Of a stretch of DNA of 64,000 nt, positions 58,441-64,000 are shown piece after piece; position 1 is the first letter of the stretch; each line of letters opens with the position of its first letter. The DNA comes from Micromonospora sp. MP36 (GTDB lineage Bacteria; Actinomycetota; Actinomycetes; Mycobacteriales; Micromonosporaceae). Location: the NCBI RefSeq assembly GCF_008119785.1, contig NZ_VSFA01000022.1, positions 1-64,000 on the forward strand, in the 5' to 3' direction. A program made the position numbers and the translations under genes. Under the pieces are notes generated by a model that was not told the origin of the DNA, searched no databases, and saw only the letters and a program-made list of their open reading frames with translations.

Positions 58441-61400
58441 ATGAGCGGGGACAGCGGGCCCACGGTGAGCTTCGGGGTGCTCGGCACCGTCGAGCTCCGG
58501 GTGGCCGGCCGACCCGCCACGCCGCTCGCCCCGGCGGTCCGGGCCCTGCTGGCCCGGCTGGTCCTCGCCGCAGGCCGGGTGGTCTCCGCCGACGCGCTGG
58601 CCGACGCGCTCTGGGGCGACCAGCCCCCGGCCGACGCCACGAACGCGCTGCAACTGCGGGTGTCCAAGCTGCGCCGGGCCTTGGCCGCCGCCGGGACGGG
58701 CGGCGACCTGCTGGTCACCCGCGCCCCGGGCTACCAGCTCGCCGTCGCTCCCGACGCGGTCGACGCGTACCGCTTCGAACGGCTGCTGGAGCGGGCCCGC
58801 GCGAGCACCGGCGCCGGACCCGCCGCGCTGGCCTGCTTCGACGAGGCGCTGCGGCTGTGGCGCGGGCCGGCCCTGGCCGACGTCGGCGAGGCCGACTGGG
58901 CGCTGGCCGAGACCGCCCGGCTGGCGGAGCTGCGCCTCGGCGCGGTGGAGGACCGGCTGGAGCTGCTCCTGGAGACCGGCCGGCAGGCCGAGGCGGTCGC
59001 CGACCTGGAACGGCTGGTCGTCGCCCACCCGCTGCGCGAACGGCTGCACCGGCTGCTGATGCTGGCGCTCTACCGGGGCGGGCGGCAGGCCGAGGCGATC
59101 ACCGCGTACCACGCGCTGCGGCACCGCCTCGCCGACGAGCTGGGCATCGACCCGGCACCCGAACTGCAGGCGCTCGCCGAGGCGATCCTGCGGCAGCAGG
59201 TCCCCGCCCCCGCCCCGTCGGCCCTGCCGGCGGCGCCAGCCGCCCAGCCCGTCGCCGGCGCGGCCGACCGGGGCGCCAGGCCGGAGACCGCGGCGACGGC
59301 TGCGCCGATTCCCGCCCCGCGCGCAACCGGGCGCAGCGACCTGCCGCGCCGGCTCGCCTCGGTCATCGGTCGCCAGGACGACGTGCAGCGGGTGCTGGAC
59401 CGGCTACGCGAGGCGCGGGTGGTGACGCTGACCGGCCCGGGCGGCGTCGGCAAGACCACCCTGGCGTTGGAGGCCGTACGCCGGGTCGACGCCGCCCTGG
59501 CCGACCGGCTGCACCTGGTCCGCCTGTCCGCCGTGCCGGCCGGGGCGGATCTCCCCGAGGCGGTCGCCGACCAGCTCGGCGTGGCCGCCGGCGGTCCGGG
59601 ACCGGCCGCCACCGCGGCGTTGGTCGCCTGGCTCGGCGACGACCGGGCGCTGCTGGTGGTCGACAACTGCGAGCACGTCATCGACGAGGTGGCCGAGCTG
59701 GTCGAGCAGCTGGTCGCGGCCTGCCCGGCGGTGACCGTGCTGACCACCAGCCGGGAGGCCCTCGCCGTACCCGGGGAGACCCAGCTCGCGGTGGCACCGC
59801 TGGGCGTACCCGACGGGCCGGCTGATCTCGCGCGACTCGGCGACAGCCCGGCGGTGGCCCTCTTCGTCGACCGCGCGCGGGCGGTCCGCCCCGGATTCGT
59901 CCTCGACGAGGCGACCGCGCCGGTGATCGCGGACATCTGCCGCCAGCTCGACGGCATGCCACTGGCCATCGAGCTGGCAGCCGCCCGGGTGAAGGCACTG
60001 CCGCCGGCGGAGATCGCGGCCCGGCTGCACGACCGCTTCGCGCTGCTCACGGCGGGGGCGCGAACCAGCGAGGCCCGGCACCGGACCCTGCGGGCCACCC
60101 TCGACTGGAGCCACGACCTGCTCACCGAGGCCGAGCGGCGGCTGCTGCGCCGGCTGGCCGTGTTCCGAGGCGGCTGGGACCTGACCGCCGCCGAGCGGGT
60201 CTGCGCGTTCGGCGGCCTGGCCGCCGACAAGGTGCTCGACCTGCTCTTCCGGCTGGTCGACCGCTCCCTCGTGGTGCCGGACCCGACCACCGGCCGGTTC
60301 CGGCTGCTGGTCACCATCCGGGAGTACGCCGCCGCCCGGCTCGCCGAGGCCGGCGAGACCGCCGCCGCCCGCGACCGGCACCTCACCCACTTCACCGAGC
60401 TGGCCGAACGGTACGGCCCGCACGCGCGGACCGACGCCGACGCCTGGGCACGCCCGACCGAGGAGCACGACAACTTCCGGGCCGCCGTCGACCGCTGCCT
60501 GGAGCGGACGGACGGGGTCGACGCCGGCCTGCGGCTGGCCGACGCCCTCTTCCTGTTCTGGAACTACGGACCCCGGTACGAGGGGATCCGGGCGCTGACC
60601 GCATTGCTCGCCACCGGCCAGGCCGCACCGGCCGCCCGGGCCGCCGCCCTGCAGCGGATCGGCCAGCTCGGCGTCTACTACCCCACGGCACAGACCCGGG
60701 CCGCCGCGCGGGAGAGCCTGGTGGAGTTCGTACGCCTGGGCGACCGGGTCAACACGGCGGTCTCCCGGCTCGTCGTCGCCTGGGAGGGCCAGTACGACGG
60801 TGACCCGGACCGCTACCGGGCGATGGTCGCGCAGGCCCGCCGCGAGCGCGGCGACACCGACGATCCCTGGTGGCACGGGACGGTCTGCTACATCGAAGCC
60901 CTGCTGGACCTGCGCACCGGCGCCTTCGCCCGGTCCGCCGAGCAGTGGCGGCGCAGCCTCGACCTCACCCGGCGGGCCGGGGACCGCCTCCTGCCGGCCG
61001 GCATCCTGGCGCACCTCGGCATCGCGCTGCGCGAGGCCGGCCGGCAGGACGAGGCGATCGCCGTCCTCGAGGAGGCGGCGGCGGAGACCCGGCGCAACCC
61101 GTCCCCGCACGCGCTGGCCTTCACCCTCGTCCAGCTGGCGCACACCCGGCTGGACCGGGGCGAGGTCGACGGCGTGCCGGCGATGCTCGCCGAGGCGGCG
61201 GAGACAGCCCGCCGCAGCGGCAACCCGCGCTGCCAGGCCTGGGCCGCCTGGGGCCGGGCGCGGATCGCGTACGCCGGCGGCGACGCGACCACCGCGGCGG
61301 ACGAGTGCCGGCGGGCGGTGCAACTGCTCGAGGAGCGCGAATTCCCGTGGGCCCGGCTCCGGCTCTGGTCGTTGACCGCCGAGGCGGCGGCCGACGCCGG

Positions 61401-61464
61401 GCGGCAACAGGAGGCCGACGCGGCCCGGCGCGCGGCGGCAGCCCTGGCTCCGGCAACCCGCTGA
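58441..61464 (+). CDS. SARP/AfsR-type transcriptional regulator with NTPase and TPR domains
   Basis: A 1007-residue regulator. The N-terminal OmpR-type winged helix (LGTVELRVAGRP, LWGDQPPADATNALQLRVSKLR) is followed by the BTAD domain (YRFERLLERARA, LHRLLMLALYRGGRQAEAI). An NTPase with P-loop GPGGVGKTT (residues 332-340) and LLVVDNCEHV Walker B comes next, then helical TPR-like repeats to the end. SARP-family regulators activate antibiotic clusters or global responses through direct repeats near -35. The ATG 58441 has GGGAG upstream; 206 bases before it hold no gene. No target is evident nearby, and the NRPS operon is 27 kb away, so control of it is only possible. Confidence 0.9.
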   Translation: MSGDSGPTVSFGVLGTVELRVAGRPATPLAPAVRALLARLVLAAGRVVSADALADALWGDQPPADATNALQLRVSKLRRALAAAGTGGDLLVTRAPGYQLAVAPDAVDAYRFERLLERARASTGAGPAALACFDEALRLWRGPALADVGEADWALAETARLAELRLGAVEDRLELLLETGRQAEAVADLERLVVAHPLRERLHRLLMLALYRGGRQAEAITAYHALRHRLADELGIDPAPELQALAEAILRQQVPAPAPSALPAAPAAQPVAGAADRGARPETAATAAPIPAPRATGRSDLPRRLASVIGRQDDVQRVLDRLREARVVTLTGPGGVGKTTLALEAVRRVDAALADRLHLVRLSAVPAGADLPEAVADQLGVAAGGPGPAATAALVAWLGDDRALLVVDNCEHVIDEVAELVEQLVAACPAVTVLTTSREALAVPGETQLAVAPLGVPDGPADLARLGDSPAVALFVDRARAVRPGFVLDEATAPVIADICRQLDGMPLAIELAAARVKALPPAEIAARLHDRFALLTAGARTSEARHRTLRATLDWSHDLLTEAERRLLRRLAVFRGGWDLTAAERVCAFGGLAADKVLDLLFRLVDRSLVVPDPTTGRFRLLVTIREYAAARLAEAGETAAARDRHLTHFTELAERYGPHARTDADAWARPTEEHDNFRAAVDRCLERTDGVDAGLRLADALFLFWNYGPRYEGIRALTALLATGQAAPAARAAALQRIGQLGVYYPTAQTRAAARESLVEFVRLGDRVNTAVSRLVVAWEGQYDGDPDRYRAMVAQARRERGDTDDPWWHGTVCYIEALLDLRTGAFARSAEQWRRSLDLTRRAGDRLLPAGILAHLGIALREAGRQDEAIAVLEEAAAETRRNPSPHALAFTLVQLAHTRLDRGEVDGVPAMLAEAAETARRSGNPRCQAWAAWGRARIAYAGGDATTAADECRRAVQLLEEREFPWARLRLWSLTAEAAADAGRQQEADAARRAAAALAPATR

Positions 61465-61568
61465 CACGCCCGCCCCTGGACGCCGGGGCGTTTCAGCGGG
61501 GCAGGCCCGGTCCGGTCAGCGCCATCCGTCGAAGGCGGCTAGGTGGACGCCAGCTTCCGGCGTGCGGC

Positions 61569-62141
61569 TCACCGCTGCGCCCAGAACGGGTCCCGGCCGA
61601 TGAAACCCAGCATTCTGGTCTGGGTGTCGGCACCGACGGGTACCTCCACTCGGGGGCCATACTGGCCGGAGGAGCGGATGACCTGCTCCATCTGCTCCAT
61701 CTCACCGAGGAGTTGAGCGCAGAAGTCGGGGTCCAGCCGGTCGTCCTGGCCGGTGGCCCTGGCGAGATCCCAGGTGTGCATGAACACGTCGGCGGTGTAG
61801 AACCGGTCGATCGCGGTCGCCAGCGGCAGGCTGCCGATGTGCGGGTTGGTGAGCTCGCGGTGCGCCGTCTCGGGATCGTCCAGCACCGCCTGCACACCGT
61901 CGCAGTGAACCTGCCACGCGGCGACCGGGTCCTCGTCCACCGACGGCCCGCGGGGCAGTTCGACGCCGGCGCCGGAGGCGAGGAACCCGGGGCACCATTC
62001 GGTCAGGTGGCGCACGACGTCGCGGGCGGCCCAGCCGGCGACCGGCGATGGCGCGTCCCAGGACCGGGCGCCACGCACCCGGTCGGTGAACAGCCCGGCA
62101 ACCTGCCGGTGTCGCTCGGCCGGGCGGTCAGACAGTGCCAT
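61569..62141 (-). CDS. DinB/maleylpyruvate isomerase-like protein (TIGR03086 type)
   Basis: A 190-residue four-helix protein of the mycothiol-dependent DinB superfamily. WAARDVVRHLTEWCPGFL with a His, and FYTADVFMHTWDLARATG with a second His-x-x-x-Asp, form the expected metal site. These proteins use mycothiol or act as general detoxification enzymes. The start ATG at 62141 overlaps the end of the SRPBCC gene by 14 bases. It is the last gene of an ArsR-SRPBCC-DinB operon, a common actinobacterial trio. Confidence 0.78.
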   Translation of the reverse strand: MALSDRPAERHRQVAGLFTDRVRGARSWDAPSPVAGWAARDVVRHLTEWCPGFLASGAGVELPRGPSVDEDPVAAWQVHCDGVQAVLDDPETAHRELTNPHIGSLPLATAIDRFYTADVFMHTWDLARATGQDDRLDPDFCAQLLGEMEQMEQVIRSSGQYGPRVEVPVGADTQTRMLGFIGRDPFWAQR

Positions 62142-62610
62142 CGATGAGCATCCTCTCCAGCTTCGCGTAACCCTCGTTGACACCGACCTCCATGCCGCTG
62201 CGCAGCCACGCATCGCGGTCCTCGAAGCTGTCGACTAGCGACTGTGTCCGCAGCCGCGTACGGCCGTCGCCGAGGTCCTCGAACCACAACGTCTCCAGCG
62301 CGACTCCGTCGGGTTCGCCGTCGAACGTGAAGGTCTGCACGATCCGGTCCGGCCGTACCTCGTGGAAGCAGCCGTGGAACCCGTACTCGGTGCCGTCGTG
62401 CACCGAGACATACCGCCAACTGCCGCCGGTACGCGCGTCCCAGTGCTCGATCCGGGTGGCCGTGGCGGTGGGGCCGACCCATTGGGCGAACAACGCGGGA
62501 TCGGTGTGGGCGCGGAACAGTTGCTCGGGCCTTGCCGCGAAGTCACGAGTCATCCGGATGACCGGCAGCCTTCGGTCGGCTTCGATGACTGTCTCCGTGA
62601 TCCTGTTCAT
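62128..62610 (-). CDS. SRPBCC (AHSA1-like) domain protein
   Basis: A 160-residue START/Bet v1-like protein with a hydrophobic pocket. FAARPEQLFRAHTDPALFAQWVGP at the N terminus and FEDLGDGRTRLRTQSLV at the end are family marks. Members next to ArsR genes are thought to bind small ligands or assist in stress response; the ligand is unknown. Its start lies inside the ArsR gene (68-base overlap) and its end overlaps the DinB gene, so the three are tightly coupled. Confidence 0.85.
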   Translation of the reverse strand: MNRITETVIEADRRLPVIRMTRDFAARPEQLFRAHTDPALFAQWVGPTATATRIEHWDARTGGSWRYVSVHDGTEYGFHGCFHEVRPDRIVQTFTFDGEPDGVALETLWFEDLGDGRTRLRTQSLVDSFEDRDAWLRSGMEVGVNEGYAKLERMLIDGTV

Positions 62611-62878
62611 GCTCGCCTCTCTCCATCTCCGCCAGGACGGCGTCGAGGCGGCGATAGCGCTGCTCGACGCGGCTCCGGTGACGCTCGATCCAGGTGTCCA
62701 TCAGGTCGAAGGCCTGGACCTCCAGGCGCACCGACCGGGGCTGCGGCCCGCGCGGTCGGCTGACGAGCCCGGCGTCCTCGAGCACCCGCAGGTGCTTGTA
62801 GACGGCCTGCAACGTCATCCGGTACGGCTCGGCCAACTGGCTCACGGTCGCGTCACCCTCGGAGAGCCGGGCGACCAT
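62543..62878 (-). CDS. ArsR-family repressor, start uncertain
   Basis: A winged helix-turn-helix repressor: VSQLAEPYRMTLQAVYKHLRVLEDAGLVSR. The given ATG at 62878 yields 111 residues, but the frame continues upstream with clear family sequence (ALSRAFAALADPTRRD) for at least 15 residues with no ATG, GTG or TTG. A CTG at 62921-62923 or an ATT at 62945-62947 are the only options, unless a base is wrong. No metal-binding Cys cluster is seen. It should repress its own operon via the palindromes upstream. The C terminus overlaps the SRPBCC gene. Confidence 0.82.
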   Translation of the reverse strand: MVARLSEGDATVSQLAEPYRMTLQAVYKHLRVLEDAGLVSRPRGPQPRSVRLEVQAFDLMDTWIERHRSRVEQRYRRLDAVLAEMERGEHEQDHGDSHRSRPKAAGHPDDS

Positions 62879-62946
62879 GTCGCGCCGGGTCGGATCAGCG
62901 AGGGCGGCGAAGGCTCGGGACAGCGCGTCCGTGGCATCTCCCTCAA

Positions 62947-63010
62947 TTTCAACCCGATGGTTGAAACGACCGTAGAACGGGGGTCACCCACCCGTCAACC
63001 CCGTGGTTGA
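62947..63010. promoter_or_regulatory. Twin palindromic operators of the ArsR operon
   Basis: TTTCAACC-CGAT-GGTTGAAA at 62947-62966 and TCAACC-CCGT-GGTTGA at 62995-63010 share the same half sites, 46 bases centre to centre. They are the likely ArsR binding sites and flank the presumed promoter. The first almost touches the start of the ArsR homology, so binding would block initiation. Confidence 0.7.
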
Positions 63011-63051
63011 AAGTGCAGTTCCATGCCCGTGCGCCGGCCGGCGGCGGGCCG

Positions 63052-63297
63052 CTAGTCCGGGCGGCACTTCGGGCCGGCGGGACAGACCGTCAGCCCGGTC
63101 CGGTGCAGGGCGGCCGGGTCGACCTCGCCGCCCACGCGCAGCAGGCCGGCGTCGCCGTCGAACTCCAGCGACACCACGCCGGGCAGGTCACTGACCCGCC
63201 GGCTGACCGCGCGCACGCAGCGCCGGCAGATCCCGGGCGGCAGCGCCACCGTCACCACCCGCGTCCGGTCCGCGGCGGGGTCGTTCCGTTCCACCAT
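63052..63297 (-). CDS. HMA-domain protein (possible heavy-metal chaperone)
   Basis: An 81-residue protein with CRRC (Cys24, Cys27) at the metal-loop position, then VSDLPGVVSLEFDGDAGLLRV, typical of HMA folds. It ends with CPAGPKC, two more cysteines not usual in CopZ. The substitution of the normal M/GxCxxC by GICRRC suggests altered metal choice. The ATG at 63297 was preferred; a longer form from 63339 is possible. It is divergent from the small-protein/ABC genes across a gap containing the CGCTGTCCGC motif. Confidence 0.65.
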   Translation of the reverse strand: MVERNDPAADRTRVVTVALPPGICRRCVRAVSRRVSDLPGVVSLEFDGDAGLLRVGGEVDPAALHRTGLTVCPAGPKCRPD

Positions 63298-63340
63298 GCC
63301 CGCCAGCCTGGCCGTGGCCGCTGGCGGCGGCCTGTCCATC

Positions 63341-63384
63341 CGCTGTCCGCCCCGGCCGGATCGACGGCCAGCGTCCGGACAGCG
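63341..63384. promoter_or_regulatory. CGCTGTCCGC inverted pair before the ABC transporter operon
   Basis: CGCTGTCCGC at 63341-63350 faces CGGACAGCG at 63376-63384. The first is identical to the two sites before copZ. They lie in the divergent gap between the HMA gene and the 43-residue gene. Confidence 0.45.
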
Positions 63385-63436
63385 CGACCAGCGACTCTCC
63401 TCCTGTCACCGATCCGCACCTGACCGAGGAGTCGCC

Positions 63437-63568
63437 ATGAACCACCTGCTCGCCGCCGACCTGATCCAGCTGGAGCGCGCCGAGTTGGTCCGCCGGCTGC
63501 GCCGTGACCGGCACACCGCCGCCGTACGCGCCACGCGCACCCCGCTGCGCCACCGGATAGCCCGCTGA
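63437..63568 (+). CDS. 43-residue protein of unknown function
   Basis: A short basic protein, MNHLLAADLIQLERAELV followed by an Arg-rich tail. GAGGAG lies six bases before the ATG, and it is 30 bases ahead of the ABC ATPase gene in the same direction, which supports that it is translated. No domain or membrane helix is seen. Confidence 0.55.
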   Translation: MNHLLAADLIQLERAELVRRLRRDRHTAAVRATRTPLRHRIAR

Positions 63569-63598
63569 GCCACCCACCCCGACCCCAGGAGAGCCACG

Positions 63599-64000
63599 AT
63601 GACCACGAACACCCTGAAGCCGCCCCCGCCCACCTCGACCGCCGTCGCCGTGCAGGCCCGGGACGTCGTACGCACCTACGGTCGCGGCGCCGCCGCCGTC
63701 CGCGCCCTCAACGGCGCCACCGTGTCCATCCCGGCCGGCCGGTTCACCGCGATCATGGGCCCGTCCGGGTCCGGCAAGTCGACGCTCATGCACGCGCTGG
63801 CCGGCCTGGACACCGTCGACGCCGGGCAGATCCTGCTCGGCGGGACGGACCTCTGCCAGCTCAACGAGCGGCAGCGCACCCTGCTGCGCCGAGACCGGGT
63901 CGGCTTCGTCTTCCAGTCCTTCAACCTGGTGCCAACCCTGACCGCGCGGGAAAACATCGTCCTGCCGCTCACCCTGGCCGGTCGCCGGCCCGACCCCGAG
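63599..64000 (+). CDS. ABC transporter ATP-binding protein (MacB/LolD type), cut by window end
   Basis: The first 134 residues of an ABC ATPase. Walker A is GPSGSGKST (residues 54-62) and the Q-loop FVFQSFNLVP is present. ALNGATVSIPAGRFTAIMG and LNERQRTLLRRDRVGFVFQ place it in the MacB/LolD/FtsE group, which works with FtsX-like permeases to export peptides or drugs. CAGGAGAG precedes the ATG. The rest, including the signature and Walker B, lies outside the window; a permease gene is expected next. Confidence 0.9.
   Translation, partial: MTTNTLKPPPPTSTAVAVQARDVVRTYGRGAAAVRALNGATVSIPAGRFTAIMGPSGSGKSTLMHALAGLDTVDAGQILLGGTDLCQLNERQRTLLRRDRVGFVFQSFNLVPTLTARENIVLPLTLAGRRPDPE

Overview
The window is very GC-rich (roughly 70-75 percent), with GTG/ATG starts, GTGA/ATGA gene overlaps, SARP, EccB and IS607-type elements. 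Together these point to a filamentous actinomycete, most likely a member of the Micromonosporaceae. The genus is inferred, not proven.

Positions 1-1836 hold a NUDIX hydrolase and a bacterial serpin on the + strand, closed by a strong 15-bp hairpin. Positions 1887-31126, all on the - strand, form one hybrid NRPS-PKS biosynthetic operon. In transcription order it encodes: A-PCP-KS; a type II thioesterase fused to a LanB-like (lantibiotic dehydratase N-terminal) protein; a second LanB-like protein; A-PCP-C-PCP; a KS-AT-KR-DH-ACP PKS; a SyrP-like Fe(II)/2-oxoglutarate hydroxylase; an MbtH protein; C-A(Asn)-PCP; an inserted IS607-type TnpB; and C-A(Ser)-PCP-TE fused to an MFS exporter. The last TE has a cysteine nucleophile. 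Most junctions are 1-4 nt overlaps, so the operon is read as one unit from an AT-richer promoter region at 31127-31453. The product is inferred to be a small acyl-peptide ending in (beta-hydroxy-)Asn-Ser, possibly released as a strained ring. How the LanB-like proteins take part is the main open question.

Positions 31454-34800 are a boundary zone: a DUF2267 gene, two back-to-back gene remnants (MFS and MocR/aminotransferase), a small NUDIX gene and an IS607 element (tnpA-tnpB) whose recombinase has lost a conserved active-site arginine.

Positions 34891-44918 carry a molybdopterin oxidoreductase, a GNAT acetyltransferase, and a carbohydrate locus with a glycoside hydrolase, a sugar isomerase and a zinc dehydrogenase diverging from an ABC sugar importer. 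A PAP2-like membrane protein follows.

Positions 45047-53421 hold a methyltransferase, an orphan EccB, and a persulfide/sulfite detoxification cluster: a CstR-like repressor, a persulfide dioxygenase-rhodanese, a membrane rhodanese and a TauE exporter. Palindromic operators precede both the repressor gene and the dioxygenase gene. A methyltransferase, a zinc alcohol dehydrogenase and a spermidine-synthase-like protein complete this part.

Positions 53490-64000 hold a CopA copper ATPase with an unusual C-terminal extension and its divergent CopZ, a flavoprotein monooxygenase, a large SARP/AfsR regulator, an ArsR-SRPBCC-DinB operon with twin palindromic operators, another HMA protein, a 43-residue protein and the start of a MacB-type ABC ATPase cut by the window end. 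No tRNA, rRNA or CRISPR array was seen.
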